Shown in pieces: positions 39,708 through 48,208 of a stretch of 64,000 nucleotides of DNA. Source of the DNA: Pseudomonadales bacterium (GTDB taxonomy: Bacteria; Pseudomonadota; Gammaproteobacteria; Pseudomonadales; Azotimanducaceae); assembly GCA_029251375.1 (NCBI GenBank), contig JAQXDL010000018.1, positions 122,399 through 186,398 of the forward strand, written 5' to 3'. Position numbers and translations under genes: made by a program. Numbering within the stretch: the stretch's first letter is position 1; each line of letters begins with the position of its first letter. Under the pieces are notes generated by a model. It searched no databases. It saw nothing but the letters and a program-made list of their open reading frames with translations, and was not told where the DNA came from.

Positions 39708-39737
39708 TTGAGTAATTAGTCAATGAGTATTTACTCA
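39708..39737. promoter_or_regulatory. Paired palindromes, likely TetR-family operator
   Basis: TGAGTATTTACTCA (39724-39737) is a perfect palindrome with 6-bp arms. Immediately next to it, TTGAGTAATTAGTCAA (39708-39723) is a near-perfect palindrome with two mismatched positions. Further TGAGTG/CTCAGT half-sites follow to about 39745. The pair lies in the divergent interval between the six-gene operon and the TetR gene. Confidence 0.7.
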
Positions 39738-39825
39738 GTGAGTGTAAATGCAATAGAATACGCCTTCTTTAAGGGTGGCTTCGTTTGCACTCGATATTAG
39801 TCACAGACGGTTAGAAATCATTCCT

Positions 39826-40434
39826 ATGATCGAAGTTGAAAATTCTCAAAACCTGCGCCGAGCCGCACAAATGGCGCCGGATGAACGACGACAACAATTG
39901 CTTGAGGTTGCGATTCAGGTGTTTGCATCGAAAGGGATCGATGCAGGTAGGCATGGTGATGTGGCACGCGCGGCGGGTGTTTCTATTCCGACGGTGCATT
40001 CTTACTTTAAGACACGTAATGATCTTGTTTCTGCAGTGCTGGATTCGGTCAAAGACTACATCATTAACGATGCGATCTTGTCCTTTACAAATATTGAAAC
40101 CTTCGATGGAAGAATGCGCGACAGTGGTCATCATCTAATTGAAACGGTTCCTAAGAAACCTGATCACTTCAAAATTTGGGTGATGTGGAATGCCTATTTT
40201 GGCGACCCCTTTCGTGAGCAGTATTTACGTTTTGAAGAAGAAGCGATCGGCGGGTTGTGTCAAATTCTGACGGGCGACCCAGATTACGTGAAGGATGACG
40301 AAATGCGAGAAAAAGCCCTGATTTTTCTTGGCCTTGCCATTTTTCTAACGCAAATGATCTTGCGAGGCGAAAGCATTGATCGGCAGGAACATTTTTTGGA
40401 AAATGTCGTTCAAACAGCACGTATATGGCTCTGA
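39826..40434 (+). CDS. TetR-family transcriptional regulator
   Basis: The 202-residue protein has a TetR_N helix-turn-helix: 'RRQQLLEVAIQVFASKG' then 'DVARAAGVSIPTVHSYFKTRNDLV', followed by a divergent all-helical ligand domain. It diverges from the DUF3179-sulfatase operon across the palindromes at 39708-39737 and is followed by the SDR and hydrolase genes. It most likely represses itself and the catabolic genes until a substrate binds. The frame opens at GTG 39775; ATG 39826 is a better fit, though neither has a strong ribosome binding site. Confidence 0.85.
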   Translation: MIEVENSQNLRRAAQMAPDERRQQLLEVAIQVFASKGIDAGRHGDVARAAGVSIPTVHSYFKTRNDLVSAVLDSVKDYIINDAILSFTNIETFDGRMRDSGHHLIETVPKKPDHFKIWVMWNAYFGDPFREQYLRFEEEAIGGLCQILTGDPDYVKDDEMREKALIFLGLAIFLTQMILRGESIDRQEHFLENVVQTARIWL

Positions 40435-40704
40435 AAGTTATCAACGAGTGCGCGCTACGCTCAGGTAGATAACCGCCCCATTTGAATGAATCAAGTCAGG
40501 CGAATCAAAACGCAGCACGTACCCTGGCCCATCAACCTTGCTGATGTTTGATATCTCTTTCTAACCCCCCTGTAGATAGCATCATCAATCATCTGTACAG
40601 TAATGTTGAGGTCACCTATCTAGCCTTGTGAGCATGTCGATGGTTGACGCTGAGTTTAATGACGCGAAATTTGTTGATACAAGATTTAATGTTGGAGAAA
40701 TTGT

Positions 40705-41469
40705 ATGAGTCGTTTAGACGGTAAGGTGGCAGTCATCACTGGTGGTGCAGGCGGCATTGGTAAAGAGGCGGGCAGGATGTTCGTTGCCGAAGGTGCGGAT
40801 GTGTTGCTTGTTGATGTTGATGAGCAGGCACTGAAATCAGCCTGTGATGAGATTGGTAGCAACAAGGTTAGCTATTGTGTCGCCGATGTGACGAGTGCAG
40901 AAGATAATCAAACAATGATTCAAACAGCTGAAGAGCGTTACGGCGGCGTCGATATATTGTTAGCCAATGCCGGTGTTGAAGGCGATGTTACTTCAATTGT
41001 TGATTATGACGAGGCTCGGTTTGACCAGGTCATGGCGGTAAATGTTAAAGGACCTTTCTTAGGTTTAAAAGCAGCGATACCGGCAATTGAGAAGCGAGGT
41101 GGTGGCAGCATTATCATTACTTCTAGTGTCGCAGGTATCAATGGTGCCGCGAATGTTGCGCCGTATGTAACGTCTAAACATGCGGTCATCGGTATGATGA
41201 AGTCGGCGGCGAAGGAATGTGCGGCGATGAATATTCGAGTCAACACCGTTAACCCATCGCCCGTCGAGACACGAATGATGCGCAGTCTTGAAGAAGGTTT
41301 TGCGCCGGGTCAGGCTGCAGAAGCAAAGCAGGGGATGCAGGACAATATTCCTCTCGGGCGTTATGCTGAACCGGTTGATATCGCCAAGATCATGCTTTTC
41401 TTGTCGTCGGATGACGCAGAGTTTTTGACCGGGTCTGTTTACATGGCAGACGGTGGCTCGACTGCCTAA
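40705..41469 (+). CDS. Short-chain dehydrogenase/reductase (SDR)
   Basis: NAD(P)-dependent oxidoreductase of 254 residues. Classical SDR motifs are present: cofactor-binding '[17 protein letters not shown]' (TGxxxGxG), 'LLANAGVEG' (NNAG-like), the catalytic Ser in 'IIITSSVAG', and Tyr-x3-Lys in 'PYVTSKHA'. The Asp in '[10 protein letters not shown]' after strand 2 favours NAD over NADP. It probably acts with the catabolic cluster on a hydroxy or keto intermediate. The hydrolase start overlaps its stop or follows closely, so both are co-transcribed. Confidence 0.92.
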   Translation: MSRLDGKVAVITGGAGGIGKEAGRMFVAEGADVLLVDVDEQALKSACDEIGSNKVSYCVADVTSAEDNQTMIQTAEERYGGVDILLANAGVEGDVTSIVDYDEARFDQVMAVNVKGPFLGLKAAIPAIEKRGGGSIIITSSVAGINGAANVAPYVTSKHAVIGMMKSAAKECAAMNIRVNTVNPSPVETRMMRSLEEGFAPGQAAEAKQGMQDNIPLGRYAEPVDIAKIMLFLSSDDAEFLTGSVYMADGGSTA

Positions 41470-41492
41470 TGCTACCTTGCTGGAGCAACGTC

Positions 41493-42428
41493 ATGTCTGT
41501 GTTAGCTAAGAAAATGATCTCCGTGCTCCTTGCTTTAACTCTCTGGTCAACTTGTCTGTCAGCGGATTTGCTGGGTGAAGTCGAGCATGGCTACGCTGAC
41601 AATAACGGCGTGAAGATTCATTATGCAACGCTGGGTGAAGGTCCTTTAGTTGTCATGATCCATGGTTTTCCTGATTTTTGGTACAGCTGGCGGCTCCAGA
41701 TGGCTGGTCTGCAGGACAAGTTTAAAGTGGTAGCTATTGATCAGCGCGGCTATAACTTAAGTGACAAGCCCAAAGGCGTTGAAAACTACGTAATGGCGAA
41801 TCTAGTCTCAGATGTTGTCGCTGTAGTGCGTCATCATGATCAGCAGAGCGCAATTATTGTCGGCCACGACTGGGGTGGTAGTGTGGCATGGAATGTCGCA
41901 TTTGCTCATCCGGAAATGGTGAGCAAGTTAGTTATCCTTAATCTGCCTCATCCCAACGGCATGATGAAGGTGCAAAAGGAAAATCCCGAAGCAAGAAAAA
42001 ATACCGGTTATGCGCAGAGATTCATAGACGGCCAACCATCAGATCCTGATATTTTTTTTGGCAGTCCTATGACGCCTGAAACCCTGACGGGTTGGGTAAC
42101 TGATCAAGAGGCGATTCCTCATTATCTCGAGGCGTTTGGCAATTCAGATTTTGACGCGATGCTGGCCTATTACAAAATGAACTACCCAACTGCTGATCAA
42201 TCAAAAGCATCTGAATCCATGATTCCGCAAAGCACTCCGCAACTGACCATGCCGGTGCTAATCTTTCATGGTCTTGAGGATAAAGCGCTGCATTCAGACG
42301 GGCTAAATAATACTTGGGACTGGGTCGATAACAGTGTGACTATAGTAACGGCACCGGGTGCTGGACATTTTGTACAGCAGGATGCGGCTGAACTTGTGAC
42401 GAACACCATGCGTTGGTGGTTGCGATAA
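41493..42428 (+). CDS. Exported alpha/beta hydrolase, epoxide hydrolase-like
   Basis: The 311-residue protein has an N-terminal signal peptide (cleavage near 'LSADLLG') and the epoxide hydrolase/haloalkane dehalogenase motifs '[11 protein letters not shown]' (oxyanion hole) and '[10 protein letters not shown]' with Asp as nucleophile. A '[11 protein letters not shown]' acid region and the catalytic His in 'GAGHFVQQD' complete the triad. ATG 41493 with TGGAG upstream is preferred over ATG 41469, which overlaps the SDR stop. An Asp nucleophile and a secreted location suggest hydrolysis of an epoxide or haloalkane in the periplasm. Confidence 0.85.
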   Translation: MSVLAKKMISVLLALTLWSTCLSADLLGEVEHGYADNNGVKIHYATLGEGPLVVMIHGFPDFWYSWRLQMAGLQDKFKVVAIDQRGYNLSDKPKGVENYVMANLVSDVVAVVRHHDQQSAIIVGHDWGGSVAWNVAFAHPEMVSKLVILNLPHPNGMMKVQKENPEARKNTGYAQRFIDGQPSDPDIFFGSPMTPETLTGWVTDQEAIPHYLEAFGNSDFDAMLAYYKMNYPTADQSKASESMIPQSTPQLTMPVLIFHGLEDKALHSDGLNNTWDWVDNSVTIVTAPGAGHFVQQDAAELVTNTMRWWLR

Positions 42429-42447
42429 AGCGCGGCCGCGATCGCCG

Positions 42448-42476
42448 CTGACAACAGTGTATGATCTATGTATTAT
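42448..42476 (+). promoter_or_regulatory. Sigma-70 promoter for oadGAB
   Basis: CTGACA (42448-42453), a 17-nt spacer and TATTAT (42471-42476) fit sigma-70 consensus with one mismatch in each box. It lies 67 nt before oadG, placing the transcript start near 42483. Confidence 0.6.
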
Positions 42477-42542
42477 TTTGCCTTTAAGTTGTGAATTAAA
42501 GTAAGTCTACATTGCTAACTAAATGATTCAGGAAAAAGTTAA

Positions 42543-42788
42543 ATGTCGGATGTATTGACACAAGCAATCGATTTGGTTGTTTATGGAATGGGCACAGTTG
42601 TTGTCTTCCTTACTGTATTGGTAGGAGCGACGATGTTGATGTCATATGTGCTGCAAACCTTTTTTACTACCGAAAGCCCAGAAGTGACCTTGCGTCCTTC
42701 CGCCGCTGCGAGTGAAGGTTTGACCGACCCCAAGATTCTCGCTGCACTATCTGCGGCGGTGAAGAAATACCGTGAAGATCACAACTGA
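42543..42788 (+). CDS. oadG: Oxaloacetate decarboxylase gamma chain OadG
   Basis: Small subunit that links the alpha and beta chains of the sodium-pumping decarboxylase. The 81-residue protein has one transmembrane helix (about residues 10-36), then a short soluble tail with 'DPKILAALSAAVKKYREDH', the C-terminal helix typical of OadG. AGGAAAA lies before the ATG. It is the first gene of oadGAB. Confidence 0.9.
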   Translation: MSDVLTQAIDLVVYGMGTVVVFLTVLVGATMLMSYVLQTFFTTESPEVTLRPSAAASEGLTDPKILAALSAAVKKYREDHN

Positions 42789-42896
42789 TCAATCGGTTTG
42801 CTGTGACAGACAGCAAAAAATAATTCTCGGTGCTACCTCACTGAGTTGATAATTTTCACTTAACAATAGTGAACAAATAATAAGGGTTCTCCATCA

Positions 42897-44702
42897 ATGA
42901 GTAATCAGAAATCTCTCGGCATTACCGATGTCGTCTTGCGTGACGCCCATCAATCTTTGTTTGCGACGCGCATGCGCATAGACGATATGCTGCCCATTGC
43001 CGAAAAACTCGATCAGGTTGGCTTTTGGTCCCTCGAAAGTTGGGGTGGTGCAACTTTTGACGCCTGCGTTCGTTTTTTAGGTGAAGACCCGTGGGAGCGA
43101 ATTCGCGAACTTTCTAAGGCAATGCCTAATACGCCGCAGCAAATGTTGTTCCGAGGCCAAAACATATTGGGCTATCGACATTACGCGGATGATTTGGTCG
43201 AAAAGTTTGTCGAACGAGCGGCGATCAACGGCGTCGACGTTTTTCGAATATTTGATGCGATGAATGATCCTCGAAATTTGGAATGTGCGATAGCCGCTGT
43301 TAGACAACAGGGTAAGCATGCTCAAGGCACACTTTCTTACACGGTAAGCCCGGTACACAACATCGATTCGTGGATAAACCTAGGTAAACAGATTGCGAGC
43401 ATGGGTGCAGATTCTATTGCGATAAAGGATATGGCGGGACTCCTGACTCCCTACGTGGCTTATGAGCTGGTTTCAGAACTCAAGAAGAGCGTCGATATAC
43501 CTATACATATGCAGTGCCACGCGACGACGGGCATGTCGACGGCAACCTACCTTAAGTCTATTGAAGCAGGCATCGATAATGTCGATACGGCTATCTCGTC
43601 GATGAGTATGACTTACGGACATTCTCCAACGGAGTCCTTGGTAGCGATTCTTGAAGGTACAGAAAGAGATACGGGTCTGGATATTATTCTGCTTGAAGAA
43701 ATTGCGGCTTATTTCAGAGAAGTCAGGAAAAAGTACGCAAAATTTGAAGGTAGCTTAAAGGGTGTTGATTCCAGGATTTTAGTCGCTCAAGTCCCCGGTG
43801 GCATGCTGACAAATTTGGAAGGTCAGTTGAAGGAACAAAATGCGTCCGACCGACTAGACGATGTGCTGCTGGAAATTCCGAAGGTCCGTAAAGAGTTAGG
43901 CTACATACCGCTCGTGACACCAACATCGCAAATTGTAGGAACGCAAGCCGTACTAAACGTTCTGACGGGCAATCGTTACCAGAGTATTACCAAGGAAACG
44001 GAAGGCGTTCTAAAGGGTGAGTACGGTGCCACTCCAGCGCCTGTAGACACTGCACTGCAGGAAAAAGTACTTGCAGGTGGTGCGGCCATCACCGGCCGTC
44101 CAGCGGATGATCTTCAGCCCGAGTTTGAAAAACTGAAGAAAGAGTTACTGTCGATAGCTGATGATAAGCCGCTTGTTTTTGGTGAAAACCTAGATGATGA
44201 CGTTTTGACCTATGCCCTTTTTCCTCAGCCTGGTCTAAAGTTTCTTGAAAATAGAAACAATCCGTCGGCCTTTGAGCCTATGCCTCAAGCGCAGGAAGCG
44301 GTCACACCATCGAGTGCTGTTGTACCGAGCTCTAACAACAATGGCGCTGAAGTTTATACAGTTGACGTGCAAGGCCAGCAATATGTGGTCAAGGTGACTC
44401 CCGGTGGTGACATTCAAAGCGCGATCCCGGTCGCAAACTCGGCTCTTGCTGTACCGACACAAAATTCGGGCCCCATTGGCAGTGTCAGCCAAGTTGGCGT
44501 GACGGCGCCACTGGCGGGCAACATATTTAAAGTGATGGTCAAGCCTGGTGATCATGTCCAAAGCGGCGATGTAGTCGTCGTGCTCGAGGCGATGAAAATG
44601 GAAACGGAAATCAGGGCAGCCAGTGCGGGCCAGGTGCAGGAGGTCCTCGTCCAAGAAGGCGATAGTGTCTCACCGGGCGCGACACTCGTGACCTTGGGTT
44701 AG
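42897..44702 (+). CDS. oadA: Oxaloacetate decarboxylase alpha chain OadA
   Basis: Carboxyltransferase plus biotin carrier subunit of the Na+-translocating decarboxylase. The 601-residue protein starts with '[16 protein letters not shown]' and carries the metal-binding '[12 protein letters not shown]' near residue 205. The biotinyl domain is at the C terminus, with the biotin Lys in '[13 protein letters not shown]' near residue 565. Between the domains is an Ala/Pro/Ser/Asn linker. ATG 42897 has AAGGG upstream. It works with OadB to couple oxaloacetate decarboxylation to sodium export. Confidence 0.96.
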   Translation: MSNQKSLGITDVVLRDAHQSLFATRMRIDDMLPIAEKLDQVGFWSLESWGGATFDACVRFLGEDPWERIRELSKAMPNTPQQMLFRGQNILGYRHYADDLVEKFVERAAINGVDVFRIFDAMNDPRNLECAIAAVRQQGKHAQGTLSYTVSPVHNIDSWINLGKQIASMGADSIAIKDMAGLLTPYVAYELVSELKKSVDIPIHMQCHATTGMSTATYLKSIEAGIDNVDTAISSMSMTYGHSPTESLVAILEGTERDTGLDIILLEEIAAYFREVRKKYAKFEGSLKGVDSRILVAQVPGGMLTNLEGQLKEQNASDRLDDVLLEIPKVRKELGYIPLVTPTSQIVGTQAVLNVLTGNRYQSITKETEGVLKGEYGATPAPVDTALQEKVLAGGAAITGRPADDLQPEFEKLKKELLSIADDKPLVFGENLDDDVLTYALFPQPGLKFLENRNNPSAFEPMPQAQEAVTPSSAVVPSSNNNGAEVYTVDVQGQQYVVKVTPGGDIQSAIPVANSALAVPTQNSGPIGSVSQVGVTAPLAGNIFKVMVKPGDHVQSGDVVVVLEAMKMETEIRAASAGQVQEVLVQEGDSVSPGATLVTLG

Positions 44703-44707
44703 TCGGT

Positions 44708-45841
44708 ATGGAAGCGCTTATACAACTATGGCACTCCACGGGTATCTATCAGCTCACGTTTGGATCATTTTCAATGATCTGTATTGGCGTGTTGTTGCTT
44801 TATCTGGCGATATCAAAAAACTTTGAGCCGTTGCTGCTGGTACCGATCGGCTTCGGCGGTATACTAAGTAACATTCCGGGCGTTGATATAGCGGTCGGCG
44901 AAGGCGTGCTGCATCAGTTCTATGCAATGGGTATTGAGACGGGCATTTTCCCATTAGTGATTTTTATGGGTGTCGGTGCAATGACCGACTTTGGACCGTT
45001 GTTGGCCAATCCAAAGACGCTATTCTTGGGAGCCGCGGCACAATTCGGCATATTTGCAACCTTGATGGGTGCTGTCGCATTGACGGAAACGGGACTTTTG
45101 GAATTCTCGATTGCCGAAGCTGCGGCGATCGGTATCATCGGTGGCGCAGACGGGCCAACGGCAATCTATGTTGCTGGACAGCTAGCGCCACACCTACTTG
45201 GCGCGATTGCAGTCGCTGCATACTCGTATATGGCGTTGGTGCCTCTCATTCAACCGCCCATTATGAGACTGTTAACGACAGAATCGGAACGTAAGATAGA
45301 AATGACTCAGCTGCGCGAAGTGAGCCAAATTGAGAAAATTGTTTTCCCACTTCTGCTGCTGACGTTGGTCGCATTTTTTGTACCCAGTGCTGCGCCCTTA
45401 CTTGGTATGTTTTGTTTCGGTAATTTGATGCGTGAATCCGGCGTCGTCGATCGCTTGTCGGACACGACCCAAAATGCATTAATCAATATTACAACAATAT
45501 TTCTTGGTTTGGCTGTTGGCTCAAAATTGCGCGCGGAACAATTTCTCGTGCCAGAGACGCTCGGCATTCTTGTTCTAGGCATGGTCGCATTTTGTATTGG
45601 AACGGCTACAGGCATACTGATGGCGAAATTGATGAACCTGCTCTCATCCCAAAAGATCAATCCATTGATTGGTGCCGCCGGTGTATCAGCTGTGCCAATG
45701 GCTGCTAGAGTTGCCAATAAAGTCGGGCTGGAAGCAAACCCGCATAACTTTTTGTTGATGCATGCTATGGGTCCGAATGTGGCGGGGGTTATTGGCTCTG
45801 CTGTAGCTGCTGGCATTTTGATTATGTTTGCAGGAGGCTAA
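44708..45841 (+). CDS. oadB: Oxaloacetate decarboxylase beta chain OadB
   Basis: Integral membrane subunit that decarboxylates carboxybiotin and pumps sodium. The 377-residue protein has about nine hydrophobic segments and the key '[15 protein letters not shown]' motif with the conserved Asp near residue 145, and '[16 protein letters not shown]' near residue 320. It follows oadA by 5 nt. The mixed presence of sodium energetics fits a marine host. Confidence 0.95.
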   Translation: MEALIQLWHSTGIYQLTFGSFSMICIGVLLLYLAISKNFEPLLLVPIGFGGILSNIPGVDIAVGEGVLHQFYAMGIETGIFPLVIFMGVGAMTDFGPLLANPKTLFLGAAAQFGIFATLMGAVALTETGLLEFSIAEAAAIGIIGGADGPTAIYVAGQLAPHLLGAIAVAAYSYMALVPLIQPPIMRLLTTESERKIEMTQLREVSQIEKIVFPLLLLTLVAFFVPSAAPLLGMFCFGNLMRESGVVDRLSDTTQNALINITTIFLGLAVGSKLRAEQFLVPETLGILVLGMVAFCIGTATGILMAKLMNLLSSQKINPLIGAAGVSAVPMAARVANKVGLEANPHNFLLMHAMGPNVAGVIGSAVAAGILIMFAGG

Positions 45842-45926
45842 CCGCTTTGTCAGGGTGGCTGAAAGGCTTAAATAATTTTGGGTAAGATGGAACTACGGCC
45901 AACGCGATTAATATAGGGAATTGATA

Positions 45927-46223
45927 ATGAGTGCAGATGGAGATTGGAAAGTTACGGTTAAGTCACCAATGGGATCGCAGGACGCGACACTCACACTAGA
46001 TTCGAGCGGTGATAGTTTATCGGGAAAGTTCGTCGGGCCGCAGGGTGAACAGACGTTTGACGGTGGCGTTGCGGATGGTAATCAGTTGTCATGGAATATC
46101 AAGATGACCCAGCCGATGCCGATGAATCTGGACTTCTTAGCTCAAGTCGAGGGTGACACGATTGACGGTTCTGTGAAATTGGGCGCTTTTGGCGATGCGA
46201 CCTTTACTGGAACACGAGCTTAG
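45927..46223 (+). CDS. Small beta-strand-rich protein of unknown function
   Basis: The 98-residue product has no signal peptide and no Cys. It reads as alternating strands with Gly turns: 'GDWKVTVKSPMGSQDATLTL', 'DSLSGKFVGPQGEQTF', 'NQLSWNIKM' and 'DTIDGSVKLGAFGDATFTG', so it likely forms a small beta barrel or sandwich. Its final 'KLGAFGDATFTGTRA' pattern recurs in uncharacterised bacterial proteins as I recall the family, but no function is known. ATG 45927 with AGGGA 8 nt upstream is preferred over TTG 45921. It lies 85 nt after oadB and may be part of that transcript. Confidence 0.65.
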   Translation: MSADGDWKVTVKSPMGSQDATLTLDSSGDSLSGKFVGPQGEQTFDGGVADGNQLSWNIKMTQPMPMNLDFLAQVEGDTIDGSVKLGAFGDATFTGTRA

Positions 46224-46286
46224 ATTTCTTTTCCTAACGATATAGCTAGGTTTCGCTCGTAAGAAAAATAAAAACTGCAAAGAACC

Positions 46287-47129
46287 TTAAGTGTCGAGTA
46301 TGTAGGCCATTCGGTTCCCCGTTTGCGGATGATCGAAGGCCAGTTTGATGGATCTTAGTGTCAGTTCGCCTTCTCCTGCGCCATATTGTCTGTCCCCTAA
46401 AACTGGATGACCAATGCCTGCCAAGTGTCTTCTAATTTGATGTTTCCGGCCTGTCTCAATCGTTACTTCGAGTGTTGTTTGCTGCATGTCTTGATTTATT
46501 GATGTTGGCGCAAGTTTTGATATTGAAGGCTTGCCGTCCAGTTCTGAATCGATACGCAAGGGATCTGAAATGATTCCTTCGACAATAACGCGATAACATT
46601 TTGATACGGTTCTATCGCTAAATTGCTTTGATAGAGCTGCCGCCGCCGACTTGGTGTGCGCCAGCACGATCAAGCCAGTCGCGAATCTGTCTAAGCGATG
46701 AATAAGATGGGCCTCACGTTGCGGTGCGAGATTTTGCTCTACCCAGCGGTTGATTGCGCAGTGATCCCCAAAGCGCGTTCCAGACGACATCAGTCCAGCG
46801 GGTTTCGACCAGACGCTATAGATTCCTTCATCTGCGATAAGTGTCGGTTTTGGCGGAGCCGTTAGGTAGACAGCTTCGTTATGATAAACGCGAACGACAT
46901 CACCGGCTGCTAGGGTTGCTTTAGCTCGACGAATGCGTCGCTCGATTTTGTTGCGGCTCTGTTCCTTATTAGGTTGAAGCCAAACCTCACCTTGCTTCAT
47001 CATTTGTTTTATCTTTGATCTTGAAAATGCACAGTTGTCTGCAAGCAAATCTAGGATGGGTTGGTTGTCCTCAATGACCTCGAGTTCAAGCTCGAACACC
47101 GCTTGCGAGGATGTGGGTAATTGGTCCAT
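46287..47129 (-). CDS. RluA-family pseudouridine synthase
   Basis: Modifies uridines in rRNA or tRNA. The 280-residue protein has an S4-like N-terminal RNA-binding domain ('FSRSKIKQMMKQGEVWL') and the catalytic motif 'HLIHRLDRFATGLIVLA' with the active Asp, then 'GRKHQIRRHLAGIGHPVLGD'. These identify the RluA group, but which nucleotide it modifies is not evident. The frame extends to GTG 47171; ATG 47129 gives a compact N terminus and neither has a clear ribosome binding site. Confidence 0.9.
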   Translation of the reverse strand: MDQLPTSSQAVFELELEVIEDNQPILDLLADNCAFSRSKIKQMMKQGEVWLQPNKEQSRNKIERRIRRAKATLAAGDVVRVYHNEAVYLTAPPKPTLIADEGIYSVWSKPAGLMSSGTRFGDHCAINRWVEQNLAPQREAHLIHRLDRFATGLIVLAHTKSAAAALSKQFSDRTVSKCYRVIVEGIISDPLRIDSELDGKPSISKLAPTSINQDMQQTTLEVTIETGRKHQIRRHLAGIGHPVLGDRQYGAGEGELTLRSIKLAFDHPQTGNRMAYILDT

Positions 47130-47223
47130 GGATAAGTTTACACAGCGACAGGAAGATTGGGCATGATACACGGTCTACTCAGGTCGTAGTTATCAACGCG
47201 CTATTTGTCGGTGGCTAGGCGCA

Positions 47224-47239
47224 AAATCACCGGTGATTT
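47224..47239. promoter_or_regulatory. 16-bp perfect palindrome in a divergent promoter region
   Basis: AAATCACCGGTGATTT is an exact palindrome lying 95 nt before the RluA-family gene and 47 nt before the HCCA-isomerase-like gene, which are transcribed away from it. A TATATT at 47247-47252 could be a -10 for the plus-strand gene. The palindrome would overlap that promoter's -35 region, as a repressor site would. Confidence 0.5.
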
Positions 47240-47285
47240 ACCAAACTATATTGTATGTGAATGGACGCATTGGAGAAGATGAAAA

Positions 47286-47948
47286 ATGGCAAAATTAGAG
47301 ATAGACGTATTTTGGTCCTTTAGAAGTCCTTGGTCCTATCTGGCGACACGGCGCTTGCGTGCGATGACGGATGAATATGAGCTTAAATTAAATTTTCGAC
47401 CCGTGTATCCAATCGCTATTCGTACGCCTGATTTTTTTCTGAGCGTCAATCCTCAGTGGCCGGCCTATCTGATGACCGATGTGCATCGCGTTGCTGAGTT
47501 CCTTGAAATCCCTTTTGTTTGGCCAAGTCCAGATCCTGTGAATCAGTATCGTGGTGACGATGGGCGAGCCAGAACGGCGCAGGAACAACCTTATATTCAT
47601 CGTCTCACCCGGCTAGGTGTTGCGGCAGCCGAGGTGGGCAAGGGTATCGAGTTTGCTGATGCAGTTTCCAGTTTGATCTGGGGCGGCACAAAAAATTGGC
47701 ACGAAGGCGATTTACTGGCGCGTGCCGTTAAACGGGAAGGCTTAGACTTGCAGCAACTTGATCTGATCGTTGCTGATGAAACACCGCGACTTGAGTTAGT
47801 TATTGACAAGAATCAGGACGATCATCACGCTGTCGGGCACTGGGGCGTTCCCACATGCACCTTCGAGGGCGAGCCTTTCTTTGGTCAGGACCGGCTAGAT
47901 GTTTTGCTGTGGAGGCTTAAGCAGCATGGTTTAAGCCGCCGTGGCTAG
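47286..47948 (+). CDS. DsbA-fold protein, 2-hydroxychromene-2-carboxylate isomerase-like
   Basis: The 220-residue protein matches the kappa-class GST/HCCA isomerase family: 'FWSFRSPWSYLATRRL' at the N terminus (the 'SPWSYL' Ser replaces the DsbA Cys pair), a helical insertion and 'HWGVPTCTFEGEPFFGQDRL' near the C terminus with the cis-Pro. HCCA isomerase acts in naphthalene-type degradation using glutathione, but other members act on other substrates, so the reaction is unresolved. It is monocistronic behind the palindrome at 47224. Confidence 0.85.
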   Translation: MAKLEIDVFWSFRSPWSYLATRRLRAMTDEYELKLNFRPVYPIAIRTPDFFLSVNPQWPAYLMTDVHRVAEFLEIPFVWPSPDPVNQYRGDDGRARTAQEQPYIHRLTRLGVAAAEVGKGIEFADAVSSLIWGGTKNWHEGDLLARAVKREGLDLQQLDLIVADETPRLELVIDKNQDDHHAVGHWGVPTCTFEGEPFFGQDRLDVLLWRLKQHGLSRRG

Positions 47949-48003
47949 CTGATCTGCCTACATAGTCGTGACTAATTGTTTCGGCACATTTCGACATACA
48001 GGG

Positions 48004-48032
48004 TTGACAGCACTCACCCATGTTTGTACGTT
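48004..48032 (+). promoter_or_regulatory. Possible sigma-70 promoter for the aldehyde dehydrogenase gene
   Basis: A perfect TTGACA (48004-48009), a 17-nt spacer and a weaker TACGTT (48027-48032). The transcript would carry a 5' leader of about 170 nt, which contains a 10-bp palindrome TTAGGCCTAA. Confidence 0.45.
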
Positions 48033-48208
48033 TATGCTCCGTTTTTTCGATGTCAGAACATTAAGTCGAGTATTCGCAATATCAGCAGCGATAACGGCGA
48101 ATTAGATAGAAAATTTGAATTGTGGACTTAACACCGATTTTCGACTGAATTAGGCCTAAGTTAACACCTGAAATCACACTCAATTTACACAAACAAGAGA
48201 GAGATACC

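Noticed and set aside
33103..42428. Accessory region considered as a mobile element or genomic island next to a tRNA
   Set aside because: It lies beside tRNA-Ser, a common integration site, but no integrase, transposase or direct repeat of the tRNA end was seen.
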